The notes: generated from the sequence alone by a model not told the origin. A DNA stretch of 64,000 bases from Aurantiacibacter odishensis (GCF_003605195.1 NZ_QYOS01000025.1:372001-436000); one strand, 5' to 3'. Numbered from the stretch's first letter, positions 18,473 through 28,102 are shown. Translations and numbers: made by a program.

Positions 18473-19515
18473 ACGAGATGAGCAAGATCGAAACCACGCT
18501 GAAGGACTGGGAAACCGACCAGGAAGTGCGCTGGTGCCCCGGTTGCGGGGACTATGCCATTCTGAAGGCCGTGCAGCGCACGCTGCCGCAGCTTGGCGCA
18601 GACCCCAAGAACACCGTGTTCGTATCGGGCATCGGCTGCTCCAGCCGCTTCCCCTACTACATGGAAAGCTACGGCTTCCACACGATCCACGGGCGCGCCC
18701 CGGCTTTTGCCACGGGCATCAAGCTCGCCAATCCCGATCTCGACGTGTGGCTGGTGACGGGCGACGGCGATGGCCTGTCGATCGGCGGCAACCACATGAT
18801 GCACGTGCTGCGCCGCAATGTGAACATGCAGATCATGCTGTTCAACAACGAGATCTACGGCCTGACCAAGGGCCAGTATTCGCCCACCAGCCGCGAGCAT
18901 ACGCGCACGCCTTCGACCCCGCTCGGCTCCGTCGACCACCCGGCCAACCCCTGCGCCTTCGCCCTGGGCAGCGGTGCGCGCTTCGTGGGCCGCGGGATCG
19001 ACGTGTCCAAGAACCTGCCCGATGTGCTGACGGCCGCCCACGCCCACCAGGGTGCGGCCTTTATCGAGATTTTCCAGAACTGCATCGTCTACAACAAGGA
19101 CGTTTTTGACGATTTCGCCAAGCCGAAAGGCGCTGAGCAGCAGCAGTTGTGGCTGTCCCATGGCGAGCCGATGTTGTTCGGCAGCGAAAAGACCGGCGGT
19201 GTGAAGGGTCTGAAGCTCAACACGCAGGCTTTTGCCTTCGAGGTTGTCGACGTGGCCGATGGCGACTGGCAGGCTGCCGGTGTGCAGGTGCACGATGCCA
19301 CCAACCGGATGCTCGCCCATATGCTGGTGGAACTGCCGTTCGGCGAATTCCCCATGCCGCTGGGCGTCATCTACGACGATCCTGCACCCACTTACGAGGC
19401 AGCCGTCATTGCCGAGAAGGAGCGCGCCAGCGCTGGCAAGGATACGAGTATCGCGCGTCTTCTGGCAAAGGGCCAGACATGGACAGTGAGCGGGACAGCC
19501 TCCGACCCGGTGTAG
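18469..19515 (+). CDS. korB: 2-oxoacid:acceptor oxidoreductase, beta subunit (KorB-type)
   Basis: A 348-residue thiamine-diphosphate subunit. WCPGCGDY (residues 22-29) gives cluster-ligand cysteines, a third conserved cysteine is in SGIGCSSRFPYY, and the TPP-Mg motif is GDGDGLSIGGNH (98-109) followed by NNEIYGLTKGQ. It overlaps korA by four bases, so the two are cotranscribed and coupled. Partner ferredoxin genes are not in the window. Confidence 0.94.
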   Translation: MNEMSKIETTLKDWETDQEVRWCPGCGDYAILKAVQRTLPQLGADPKNTVFVSGIGCSSRFPYYMESYGFHTIHGRAPAFATGIKLANPDLDVWLVTGDGDGLSIGGNHMMHVLRRNVNMQIMLFNNEIYGLTKGQYSPTSREHTRTPSTPLGSVDHPANPCAFALGSGARFVGRGIDVSKNLPDVLTAAHAHQGAAFIEIFQNCIVYNKDVFDDFAKPKGAEQQQLWLSHGEPMLFGSEKTGGVKGLKLNTQAFAFEVVDVADGDWQAAGVQVHDATNRMLAHMLVELPFGEFPMPLGVIYDDPAPTYEAAVIAEKERASAGKDTSIARLLAKGQTWTVSGTASDPV

Positions 19516-19632
19516 TCTCGCACTTGCACAAAGACGGGCAGCGGCTTAAGAACCCGCTGTTCCGGAAACATCGGCCTCGCCGTGCGTTGCGGTATGTCTT
19601 TGTTTCAAATTGAGTGTGGGGTTAACTGGGTC

Positions 19633-20922
19633 ATGCTGATGGCAGCTCCTTCAGAGCTGGTCCACGGGGGCCGGAGCATTTACCGCTCGTTCCTGGTACA
19701 GGTCGTTACCTGCGTCGTTCTCGGTACGATCCTGCCGCCGTTCATCTATTTCGGCGCCAAACTCTCCATTCTCGACAACCCGACCTTCCAGAACAGTGTG
19801 GTCGCCTCGATCATTGCGCTGGTAGCCGGCATCTTCTTTGCCCGGCGGGTAAACATCTATCCCGGCGTGAAGCAACTTGGCGCTGTGCTGCCCACATTCA
19901 TCGCCAGCTTCGGCGCGGTGGCGCTGTGCATCCTTGCCTTCCGCTTCGAATACTCGAACCAGGTCCTGTTGCTCAATTTCGCCGTCTCCGTGCTCGTCTA
20001 CATCGGCGTGATGAGCATGGCGACCAAGGCGGACCGGTCCATCTTCTATACCGTGCCCGGCGGACGTATCCGGCGCCTGAAGAACGTTGGCCTGATCGTT
20101 CGCGATCTTGCAGTGCCTACGCTGCCCATGCACGACGGGGCCATTATCGTGGCTGATCTTCATGCGGAACTGGACGACGACTGGGAGCGACTGCTTGCCA
20201 CCGCTGCGCTGGAGGGCGTTCCGGTCTTCCACTTCAAGCAGGTCTACGAGGCTGCTACCGGCAAGGTCTGGGTGGAACACCTTTCGGAAAACAGCTTCGG
20301 TTCGCTGCTGCCGAACATGAGCTTCATGAAGTTGAAGCGCCTTTTCGACATTGCGCTGGTGCTTGTCCTGCTGCCCCTCCTCGTCGTTCCGCTTCTGATC
20401 GTGGCCTTGCTGGTGCGACTGGATTCGCCCGGCCCGGTGCTCTTCAGGCAGGAGCGGGTCGGTTTCCGCGGACGGCCGTTCGACGTCTGCAAGTTCCGCA
20501 CGATGCGCTGCGAGGAACTGTCAATGGACGTGGAGGAACAGCGTGCCCAGGCGATGACGGGCGAGAACGATCCGCGCATCACCAAGCTCGGCGCATTCCT
20601 GCGGCGTACGCGCATCGACGAATTGCCGCAGATGTTTAACATCCTGCTTGGTCACATGAGCTGGATCGGTCCCCGACCGGAGGCCCTGGCCCTCGGCATC
20701 TGGTACCAGAAGGAAATTCCCTTCTATGATTACCGCCACATCGTGCGGCCGGGCATCACGGGCTGGGCGCAGGTCAACCAGGGCCACGTCACGGAGCTGG
20801 AGGATATCGACCACAAGCTCCAGTACGATTTCTATTATATCAAGAATTTCTCGTACTGGCTGGATTTCCTGATCCTGATGCGAACCGTGCAGGTCGTCTT
20901 CACCGGGCACGGCGCTCGTTAG
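19633..20922 (+). CDS. Polyprenyl-phosphate sugar transferase (exopolysaccharide initiation)
   Basis: An initiating glycosyl-1-phosphate transferase. It moves a sugar phosphate to undecaprenyl phosphate in the inner membrane. About four N-terminal membrane helices and a cytoplasmic nucleotide-binding-like region (about 150-240) precede a further helix and the catalytic domain (MKLKRLFDIALVL onward). Catalytic-domain motifs include PGPVLFRQERVG, CKFRTMR, RTRIDELPQMFNIL, WIGPRPEA and RPGITGWAQVNQGH. The start is uncertain: ATGs at 19633 and 19639, with the frame open to 19582. It converges with the Wzz-like gene (4 bp between stops), and the two probably serve one polysaccharide. Confidence 0.9.
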   Translation: MLMAAPSELVHGGRSIYRSFLVQVVTCVVLGTILPPFIYFGAKLSILDNPTFQNSVVASIIALVAGIFFARRVNIYPGVKQLGAVLPTFIASFGAVALCILAFRFEYSNQVLLLNFAVSVLVYIGVMSMATKADRSIFYTVPGGRIRRLKNVGLIVRDLAVPTLPMHDGAIIVADLHAELDDDWERLLATAALEGVPVFHFKQVYEAATGKVWVEHLSENSFGSLLPNMSFMKLKRLFDIALVLVLLPLLVVPLLIVALLVRLDSPGPVLFRQERVGFRGRPFDVCKFRTMRCEELSMDVEEQRAQAMTGENDPRITKLGAFLRRTRIDELPQMFNILLGHMSWIGPRPEALALGIWYQKEIPFYDYRHIVRPGITGWAQVNQGHVTELEDIDHKLQYDFYYIKNFSYWLDFLILMRTVQVVFTGHGAR

Positions 20923-20926
20923 ACGA

Positions 20927-22243
20927 TCAGTAGAACTGGCGCTGGCGCCGTACGTCGCGCGCTATCAGCAGGCCGGAAAGCAGCAGCGCCAAGCCCGCGG
21001 CGATGGCGATGATCAGTCGCCAGTCCGGAACGACCGGTCGTGTTGGCGGCACGGCGTCCGCGATAACGCGCGCCGTCGTCGGCATGTCCCCGCTCTCTGA
21101 CGCGGCGAGGCGTGCGAGCAGCAGGCTGTAGAGCTCCCTCTTCTCGACGACGTCCTTCTGCACATCGGTGAGGGCAAGGCCAGCCGTTCCGCGCTCCGCC
21201 ACCTCGTAGCCCAGCGCCTCGATCTGCGCTCTCAGGTCGCTTTCCTGTATCCGCAGTCGCCGCGCCTCGGCCGCGCGCTCCTCGGTGATCCGCACGGCTT
21301 CGCGCGAAAGGGTCGCGTCGATCACGTCGATCCGTTCTTGGAGGTCCAGCGCCGCCGGATAGTCCTCGCGGAACTGCTGCGTGATGCGGTCGTACTCCTG
21401 CTCCAGTTCCTCGCGGCTTTCACGAAGCTGCGCGATCACCGGGTCGCTCGAATCCACCGCGCCGCTGGCTATGGCTGCTTCCAGATTGTCCAGCCGCGAT
21501 CGCACGAATGCCAGCTGCGATTGCAGCGCGTCGCGCGCTTCGGCCGTCAATGCGTCGTCGCCGTCCACCGCGACAAGCCCGGCCTCGTCGGCGGGGAGGG
21601 CGACGATATCAGCCTCGGACATCCCCTCGGCCAGATTACGTTCGGCCTCCTCCAGTTCCGTGCGTACCTGCGCGACGAGGGCCTCCAGCTCAGCGCGCGA
21701 ATTGCCGTCGACGCCTGCAAGCCGTTCTGCATCGGCAGGGACGAAGGCTGCTGCCAGCGCATTCGCAATGTCCGCTGCCAGCGCAGCGTCGGGCGACCTG
21801 TGGACGATGCCGGCGATTGAGCCGCCGTCGTCGATCTCGGTTCGCGTGTTCTGCAACACCAGCGAAGCTGCGCGGACGCGCCGCTCGGCCAGATCGACGT
21901 CGCTGGTATCGAGGGCAGGATGGATGGTGAGGAAGCGCGAGTCCTCCAGCAGGCCAAGCTCCGTCACCGCCCTGGTGGCGACCGCGCTGGATTTCGCAGC
22001 GGCAATGCGTTCGTCCGGCAGCGGGATATCCTCGATGTCGGCGAGGCTTGCGGGCGTGATCAGTTCGACCTCGGCTTCCGCCTCGTAAAGCTCTTGCGTG
22101 GTCAGGCCGACGACGGCGGCGATCCCGCCCGCCACAAGGAAGATAGCGACGACCGGCAAGCCCAGGCCCAACCACGCGGGACGCGTGCGCGCACGGCGCG
22201 GCGCCGTAGAAAGGTAATCCGCCTCGTCATAGGTCCCCGTCAT
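20927..22243 (-). CDS. Wzz-like polysaccharide chain-length/copolymerase protein
   Basis: A 438-residue protein with an N-terminal helix (about 25-47), a long periplasmic helical region rich in Glu/Arg heptads (about 150-360), and a C-terminal helix (about 408-427). The C-terminal VPPTRPVVPDWR just before the last helix is the typical Pro-rich Wzz motif. No tyrosine kinase domain is fused, so a separate kinase would be needed if this is a copolymerase. It is adjacent to, and convergent with, the initiating sugar transferase. Confidence 0.85.
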   Translation of the reverse strand: MTGTYDEADYLSTAPRRARTRPAWLGLGLPVVAIFLVAGGIAAVVGLTTQELYEAEAEVELITPASLADIEDIPLPDERIAAAKSSAVATRAVTELGLLEDSRFLTIHPALDTSDVDLAERRVRAASLVLQNTRTEIDDGGSIAGIVHRSPDAALAADIANALAAAFVPADAERLAGVDGNSRAELEALVAQVRTELEEAERNLAEGMSEADIVALPADEAGLVAVDGDDALTAEARDALQSQLAFVRSRLDNLEAAIASGAVDSSDPVIAQLRESREELEQEYDRITQQFREDYPAALDLQERIDVIDATLSREAVRITEERAAEARRLRIQESDLRAQIEALGYEVAERGTAGLALTDVQKDVVEKRELYSLLLARLAASESGDMPTTARVIADAVPPTRPVVPDWRLIIAIAAGLALLLSGLLIARDVRRQRQFY

Positions 22244-22328
22244 GGCGATTGCCTAGCCGCAAGGCGGCTGGCGATAAAGCGCTTGTTGGGGCTAGTGCTT
22301 TGTAAGGCGCGGCTTAAGATTGCGGGCG

Positions 22329-23237
22329 ATGGACAATCTCACGCATTCGCTCACCGGCGCGCTGATCGGGCAGGCGGGCCTCAAGAAAAAGACGGGCCTT
22401 GCCATGCCGGCTCTCATCATCGGCGCGAACCTGCCCGATGTGGATGCCGCGTGCTTCTTCTGGCTGGAGGGGGTGGAGCATCTCGCGTTTCGCCGGGGGA
22501 TTACCCACGGGCCTATTGCGCTTTTGCTTTTGCCCCTCGTGCTTGCGACACTGCTCTGGGGATGGGACAGGTGGCAGACGAAACAAGGGAAAAGGCCCGA
22601 GGCGCGCCTGCCGGTCCACTTCGGCTGGCTTTACGGCGTTTCGCTGATCGGTTGCCTCACGCATCCGGCGCTCGACTGGCTGAACGTCTATGGCATCCGC
22701 TTGCTGGAGCCGTTCTCCAGCCGCTGGTTCTACGGCGACGTGCTGTTCATCATCGATGTGTGGCTGTGGGCCATGCTGATTGCGGGCACCTGGATTTCGC
22801 GCCGTGCGGAAAAGCGCGGCGGGGACTGGCGAAAGGCGGCGCGCGTGGCGCTGGGCTTCTGCCTCGTTTACCTGCTCGGCAATTTCGCCATCTCTCAGGC
22901 GGATCGCATGGCCAGCACCTCGTTCGTGGAAACCATTTCCTCGCCGCCGCCGCTGGCCTTCTGGGAGCGGGAGAGCATCGGGGTGAGCGGTAGCGGCAGC
23001 TATTTCATCGATGGGGAGAAGGTGGGCAACGTGGCGCTTTCGACCTGCGACCTGGAAACGGCAAAGGTACAGAGCGAGCAGGTCGCCGCGTTCCTGTTCT
23101 GGAGCCGTGCGCCCGTCATCACCCGGCTGGAAGACGGCTCCTACCTGCTGGGAGACGCGCGCTATTACGGCATCGAGGAAGGGCGCTTCAGCGTGACCCT
23201 GCCCGATGGTCTGTGTTCGGAACCTGCGGGAAGTTGA
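22329..23237 (+). CDS. YdjM-like metal-dependent membrane hydrolase
   Basis: A 302-residue member of the membrane-bound metal-dependent hydrolase family (DUF457/YdjM-like). The family opening MDNLTHSLTGALIGQAGL begins at the ATG at 22329, which is preferred over one three codons earlier. Conserved His/Asp clusters are NLPDVDAA, FRRGITHGP and CLTHPALDWLN. About four to five membrane helices are followed by a soluble C-terminal domain from about residue 200. The biochemical role is not established. It ends 31 bp before the photolyase start. Confidence 0.85.
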   Translation: MDNLTHSLTGALIGQAGLKKKTGLAMPALIIGANLPDVDAACFFWLEGVEHLAFRRGITHGPIALLLLPLVLATLLWGWDRWQTKQGKRPEARLPVHFGWLYGVSLIGCLTHPALDWLNVYGIRLLEPFSSRWFYGDVLFIIDVWLWAMLIAGTWISRRAEKRGGDWRKAARVALGFCLVYLLGNFAISQADRMASTSFVETISSPPPLAFWERESIGVSGSGSYFIDGEKVGNVALSTCDLETAKVQSEQVAAFLFWSRAPVITRLEDGSYLLGDARYYGIEEGRFSVTLPDGLCSEPAGS

Positions 23238-23268
23238 TACCGTTGCCCTGCTGAAGGGGAAACCGAAC

Positions 23269-24657
23269 TTGTCCGAACCACAGATAGTCTGGCTGCGCCG
23301 CGACCTGCGCCTCACCGACCATACCGCATTCACCGCCGCCGCGCAGGCCGGGCCTGTAATCCCGGTCTATATTCTCGACGACGAGACACCGGGAGAGCGA
23401 AAGCTGGGCGGGGCGAGCCGGTGGTGGCTGCACCACGCGCTCGAAGCGCTGGAAAAGGACCTCGGACGCCATTCCTCGAAGCTGGTCCTCAGGCGCGGCA
23501 GCGTGTGCGACGTGCTGCCCAAACTGGCCGAGGAGACGGGCGCGAAGACCGTCCACGCCATTCGCCATTACGAGCCGTGGTGGCGCAAGGCGCAAGGCAA
23601 GCTGAAGGACGAGCTGGACCTGCAACTGCACGACGGCAATTATCTGCTCCCGCCGGGTAGCGTGACGACCGGCTCGGGCAGTCCCTACAAGATATTCACG
23701 CCGTTCAAGGATTCGATGTTCGATGCCATTCACGGCTTCGACATCCTGCCCGAGCCCAGCCTTTCCGGCCCCGATAGCTGGCCGGACAGCGACACGCTGG
23801 AAGACCTGGACCTGCTGCCGACTAAGCCGGACTGGGCCGGGGGCATGCGCGAGTTCTGGGACGGGCAGCATGGCACCGCGGCGGCGATGGAGCGGTTCGA
23901 CGCTTTCCTGGAAGTCAGCAAGAACTATACTGACGATCGCAACCTGCCGAGCGAGGATGCCACCAGCCGCCTGTCCCCGCACCTGCACCACGGCGAAGTC
24001 TCGCCGCGCATGTTGTGGGATGCAATGGGCAACTACACCAGCGACGGCGCGCGCATGTTCCGCGCGGAACTCATCTGGCGCGACTATGCGCAGAACCTGA
24101 TCTGCCAGTTTCCGAAATACGCGATGGAGCCCTACCGAGACGGCTACGACGACAACTTCTGGCGCAATCCGAACCGTGGGCATCTGATCCAAGAGGAACT
24201 GGAAGCATGGCAGATGGGCCGCACCGGATACCCCATCGTGGATGCCGGGATGCGCCAGCTCTGGGCGACAGGGTGGATGCACAACCGCGTACGGATGATC
24301 GCCGCCAGCTTTCTCGTCAAACACCTGCTGATCGACTGGCGGCACGGCGAGAAATGGTTCTGGGATACGCTGGTGGATGCCGATTACGGCTCCAACGGCA
24401 CGAACTGGCAGTGGGTGAGCGGCACGGGCGTGGACAGCAACATGTTCGTGCGCATCATGGCCCCGCTCAGCCAGAGCGAGAAATTCGATGCAGGCGACTA
24501 CATTCGCGAATGGGTGCCCGAACTGGCCGACTTGCCTGACAAGGACATTCACGATCCGTCCGAAAAGTGTCGTCCGAAGGACTATCCCAAGAAGCTGATC
24601 GGCCACAAGGAAGCGCGCGAAAGGGCACTGGAAACCTACCGCGCCAGCAAGGACTGA
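23269..24657 (+). CDS. phrB: Class I deoxyribodipyrimidine photolyase
   Basis: Repairs cyclobutane pyrimidine dimers in DNA with blue light. The proposed start is a TTG at 23269 after GAAGGGGA; the frame begins at 23206, but the homologous part (QIVWLRRDLRLTDHTA) starts right after the TTG. The N-terminal antenna-binding Rossmann domain (about 1-130) is followed by the helical FAD domain. FAD/DNA motifs include GRTGYPIVDAGMRQLW, WMHNRVRMI, SFLVKHLLIDWRHGE and ADYGSNGTNWQWVSGTG. Electron-transfer Trp positions lie in that region. Length (462) is normal. Confidence 0.94.
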   Translation: MSEPQIVWLRRDLRLTDHTAFTAAAQAGPVIPVYILDDETPGERKLGGASRWWLHHALEALEKDLGRHSSKLVLRRGSVCDVLPKLAEETGAKTVHAIRHYEPWWRKAQGKLKDELDLQLHDGNYLLPPGSVTTGSGSPYKIFTPFKDSMFDAIHGFDILPEPSLSGPDSWPDSDTLEDLDLLPTKPDWAGGMREFWDGQHGTAAAMERFDAFLEVSKNYTDDRNLPSEDATSRLSPHLHHGEVSPRMLWDAMGNYTSDGARMFRAELIWRDYAQNLICQFPKYAMEPYRDGYDDNFWRNPNRGHLIQEELEAWQMGRTGYPIVDAGMRQLWATGWMHNRVRMIAASFLVKHLLIDWRHGEKWFWDTLVDADYGSNGTNWQWVSGTGVDSNMFVRIMAPLSQSEKFDAGDYIREWVPELADLPDKDIHDPSEKCRPKDYPKKLIGHKEARERALETYRASKD

Positions 24658-24713
24658 CAATTGCCGTAAACACGCCTTGAGAAGCGGGCGGACCCTCGTC
24701 ATAAGGCGCGGCC

Positions 24714-25952
24714 ATGAGAGCGGGTCACGCACGCGGAGAGGGACTGCTGGAGAGCGGCAAGCGGTTCGGGCTGAGGCCCGGCACGGCTGCCCGGCTGTTC
24801 GCTCCTGCCGTCTCCCGCATTCTCGCCAGGATCGATGCCGGCCTTTCCAGCGGGGCCATCCACGCGACCTTGCCGGATGGAACGAAGCGCACGCTGGGCG
24901 GCACCGCACCCGGCTTCGAGTGCGAGGTGGCACTGCACGACTGGCGCGGGCTTTTGCGGCTGGCCACGGGTGGCTCGGTCGGCTGGTATCAGGCCTGGGA
25001 AGCAGGCGAATGGTCCAGCCCCGATCCGGTGCCGCTGTTCGCGCTGTTCATGGCCAATGCCGTGTCGTTGGGAGATGCTGCGCGGGCGAAGGGTCCGTGG
25101 CGACTGGCGGCCCGCGCGATGCATGCGCTGAAGCGAAACACGCGGGCGGGCGCTGCCAAAAATATCCACGCGCATTACGATCTCGGCAACGATTTCTACG
25201 CCAGCTGGCTCGACCCCACGATGACCTATTCCAGCGGGAAGTGGTTTGACGAGGAAGGCTCGCTCGAAGCCGCCCAGCGGCGCAAGTGGCAGGCGCTTTC
25301 GAAGCGGATCGGCAGGGCGGATAGGGTGCTCGAGATCGGCTGCGGCTGGGGTTCTCTGGCCGCGCATCTGGCGGGCGAGGGACGCGATGTCACCGCGATC
25401 TCGATTTCCGACAGTCAGCTCGAATGGGCGAGGGCGCACAATCCCGGCCCGCACTATCGCAAGTGCGACTATCGCGACATGGACGGCAAATACGATGCCA
25501 TCGTCAGCGTGGAAATGGTCGAGGCGCTTGGCCGCGAATACTGGCCCGCCTTCATGGACTGCGTGGCGCGCAACCTGAAGCCCGGCGGGCGCGCGGCGAT
25601 CCAGTATATCTCCATTGCCGAGCCGATCTTCGATTCCTACGCCGCCAGCGCCGATTTCATTCAGGCCTATGTGTTCCCCGGCGGCTGCCTGATTCGCACC
25701 AGCGAATTCCGCCGCCTGGCGCTGGAGCGCGGCCTGCGGTGGAGCGACCAGCGCGATTTCGGCCAAGACTACGCCGAAACGCTGAAATGCTGGCGCGAAC
25801 GGTTCGATGCGGCCTGTGCCGAAGGGCGTCTGCCTGCCGATTTCGACAAGCGCTTCACGGACTTGTGGCGCTATTACCTGATGTATTGCGAAGGCGGATT
25901 CCGCGGTGGCGGGATCGACGTGCACCAGGTCACGCTTGTGAAGGACGCATGA
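24714..25952 (+). CDS. cfa: Cyclopropane-fatty-acyl-phospholipid synthase family methyltransferase
   Basis: A 412-residue SAM-dependent enzyme that probably methylenates unsaturated acyl chains of membrane lipids. HYDLGNDFYASWLDPTMTYS (about 154-173) is the family's lipid-site signature. The SAM motif VLEIGCGWGSLA is at 205-216. MVEALGREYWPAF and a C-terminal YLMYCEGGFRGGGIDVHQ follow. The serine hydrolase gene downstream overlaps by four bases (ATGA), indicating coexpression. Related members act on other lipid alkenes, so the exact product is inferred. Confidence 0.9.
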   Translation: MRAGHARGEGLLESGKRFGLRPGTAARLFAPAVSRILARIDAGLSSGAIHATLPDGTKRTLGGTAPGFECEVALHDWRGLLRLATGGSVGWYQAWEAGEWSSPDPVPLFALFMANAVSLGDAARAKGPWRLAARAMHALKRNTRAGAAKNIHAHYDLGNDFYASWLDPTMTYSSGKWFDEEGSLEAAQRRKWQALSKRIGRADRVLEIGCGWGSLAAHLAGEGRDVTAISISDSQLEWARAHNPGPHYRKCDYRDMDGKYDAIVSVEMVEALGREYWPAFMDCVARNLKPGGRAAIQYISIAEPIFDSYAASADFIQAYVFPGGCLIRTSEFRRLALERGLRWSDQRDFGQDYAETLKCWRERFDAACAEGRLPADFDKRFTDLWRYYLMYCEGGFRGGGIDVHQVTLVKDA

Positions 25953-27193
25953 TGAAGAAGTGGATTCTCGGCATTCTCACGCTGCTCGTGATGGCAGGAG
26001 GGGCCTTCTGGCTCTCGCTTAACGAGGAGCAACGCGGTGTCCTCGCAAATATGCCGACCGATCGCGACGTGCTGTTCTGGCCCGAAGACACGCGCAACGC
26101 CGCCTTCCGCGCGCTCGATGCCTTTCCCGCGCTGGCAGAGGCGCGGGTGATCGAGGCGGGCGAGGCGACCTATCCGCTGCCCGATGGCGAACCGCTAGAC
26201 CTCGCCGGTTTCGATCTCGATGCCTTCATGCAGAGCCAGAACGCGGCCGCCGTCGTCGTGGTGCATGAAGGCAAGGTGGTGCTGGAGCGCTATGGCCTCG
26301 ATTTCGATGCCGACGGCAAGTGGACCAGCTTTTCGGTCGCCAAGAGCCTCACCTCCACGCTGGTCGGCGCTGCGCTGGCCGATGGCTATATCGACAGCCT
26401 CGACGATCCTGTCAGCAAGTACCTGCCCGACATGCGCGGCTCCGCCTACGACGATGTGACGATTCGCCAGCTCCTCACCATGAGCAGCGGCGTCAAATGG
26501 AGCGAGGACTACTCCGACCCAGCCAGTGACGTTGCCGTCTTTGCCGAGCATGAGAGCACCGAGGAAGACGTCGATTCGCTGGTAGATTACATGCGCCAGC
26601 TTCCACGGGAAGCGGAGCCGGGTACGCGCTGGCAGTATAACACCGGGGAAACCAATCTGATCGGCGTGCTGGTGCGCGAGGCCACGGGCAAGAACCTTGC
26701 CGATTACCTTTCGGAAAAGGTCTGGGCCCCTTTCGGCATGGAACAGGACGCGACCTGGCTGCTGTCGAACTCCGGCAGCGAGATTTCCGGCTGCTGCATC
26801 CAGGCCAGCACCCGCGACATGGCGCGCTTTGGCCTTTTCGCGATGGGCGGCGGCATGGCTGGCGGGGAGCGTGTAGTGCCGGAGGGATGGTTCGAGGAAG
26901 CCACCACGCCTACATTCGAGACCGGGCGCTTCGGGCGCGGCTATGCCTACCAGTGGTGGACCTATCCGGGCGGTGCCTATGCTGCCAGCGGCCTGTTCGG
27001 GCAGGGCATCTTCGTGGACCCGGCGCGCGACCTTGTCATCGCCACCAATTCCAACTGGCGTCAGTCCACCGGCAACGACGGGGCAGGGGAGGAGCGCAAC
27101 CGCTTCTACGAAGCCGTGCAGGCCGCCGTCGATGCCCGGCGCGGCGTGGAAGGCGCGCGCGTGGGCGAACCGGCCGAGCCGATGGTGCGATAG
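25949..27193 (+). CDS. Serine hydrolase, beta-lactamase class C/esterase fold
   Basis: A 414-residue protein. It starts at the ATG at 25949, overlapping the cfa stop, and opens with a hydrophobic signal/anchor (about 3-22). The active-site Ser129-x2-Lys132 is in SFSVAKSLTS. The Tyr motif is in RWQYNTGE. The third motif is not the canonical KTG: QGIFVDP lies in the equivalent place. This suggests an esterase or amidase and not a true beta-lactamase. It probably faces the periplasm. Cotranscription with cfa suggests an envelope or lipid role, which is inference. Confidence 0.85.
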   Translation: MMKKWILGILTLLVMAGGAFWLSLNEEQRGVLANMPTDRDVLFWPEDTRNAAFRALDAFPALAEARVIEAGEATYPLPDGEPLDLAGFDLDAFMQSQNAAAVVVVHEGKVVLERYGLDFDADGKWTSFSVAKSLTSTLVGAALADGYIDSLDDPVSKYLPDMRGSAYDDVTIRQLLTMSSGVKWSEDYSDPASDVAVFAEHESTEEDVDSLVDYMRQLPREAEPGTRWQYNTGETNLIGVLVREATGKNLADYLSEKVWAPFGMEQDATWLLSNSGSEISGCCIQASTRDMARFGLFAMGGGMAGGERVVPEGWFEEATTPTFETGRFGRGYAYQWWTYPGGAYAASGLFGQGIFVDPARDLVIATNSNWRQSTGNDGAGEERNRFYEAVQAAVDARRGVEGARVGEPAEPMVR

Positions 27194-27255
27194 CGCCGAG
27201 GTCCGTAAGGAGCGCGAAAGAGGAACCGAGCGGGGATAGCCAGCGTTCGCAGACC

Positions 27256-28059
27256 ATGGCCAGCAAACCGTCACGAAAATCCAGTGCCTTCGAACGAAGC
27301 ATGATCCAGCGCGCGGCGGTGGTGATCGCCGTCATCATCCAGATCGGCGCAACCTTCCTTCCCGCTCTCGGCATCGGTGAGGAGATCGGCAGCAGGTCCG
27401 ATGCTACACGTACGCTCGTGACACCGGCTGGCTGGGCCTTCGCGATATGGGGACCGCTGTTCGCGGGAACCGTCGCCTTTGCGATTTACCAGGCGCTGCC
27501 GGGACAGCGAAGGGACGACCTCTTGAACGCCATTGCCTGGCCCGCTGCCGGTGCGTTTCTCGGCAACGGCCTGTGGGCAATCTATACCCAGCTTCACGCG
27601 CTGACGGCACTATCGGTCGTCATCATCGTCTTCACACTGGTTTGTCTGCTGACCGTCTATCGCCGTTTGGTCGCCCTGCGGCGCGAATTCGTGACGGTGG
27701 AACGCTGGCTTGTGATGCTTCCTCTCAGCGCCCTTGCAGCATGGCTGACGGCGGCGACTATCGTCAATATTTCCGCCTCGCTGAAATATCACGGGGTCGC
27801 TTTCGAGCAGGCGAATATGGTGCTGGCGGCGGCAGTAGTGCTGGTGGGAGGAATTATTGCCGCGCTTGCCGTTGGGCGCGGGCGGGGAAACCCGGTCTAT
27901 GCCGCCGTGTTCCTCTGGGCCCTGACGGCAATCTATGCCGCGGGCGGACAGGTCGCCCCGCCGGTGGCTTATGCAACCGTTGTCTCAGGTGTGCTCGTGA
28001 TCGCGACTACCCTGTTCAGGCTGCGCGACGTCGGCAATCGCCGTCACTGGTTAGGCTAG
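27256..28059 (+). CDS. TspO/MBR-related membrane protein, extended form
   Basis: A 267-residue protein of about seven hydrophobic helices. The ATG at 27256 follows the serine hydrolase stop by 62 bp. TPAGWAFAIWGPLFAGTVAFAIYQ in the first third resembles the TspO signature in which a Trp-containing helix follows a Pro-Gly turn. GNGLWAIYTQLHALTALSVVII and LPLSALAAWLTAATIVN also resemble TspO helices. TspO proteins are about 160 residues with five helices, so this is an enlarged relative. Ligand (porphyrin or sterol-like in the family) is unknown here. Confidence 0.65.
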   Translation: MASKPSRKSSAFERSMIQRAAVVIAVIIQIGATFLPALGIGEEIGSRSDATRTLVTPAGWAFAIWGPLFAGTVAFAIYQALPGQRRDDLLNAIAWPAAGAFLGNGLWAIYTQLHALTALSVVIIVFTLVCLLTVYRRLVALRREFVTVERWLVMLPLSALAAWLTAATIVNISASLKYHGVAFEQANMVLAAAVVLVGGIIAALAVGRGRGNPVYAAVFLWALTAIYAAGGQVAPPVAYATVVSGVLVIATTLFRLRDVGNRRHWLG

Positions 28060-28102
28060 AGCAGTCGCCGACAGCCTGCGTGCAAGCAATCCGGACCTGC
28101 CT

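Noticed and set aside
23188-24933. 581-codon frame antisense to the photolyase gene
   Set aside because: Shadow of a clear gene; His/Arg-rich composition typical of GC-rich antisense frames.
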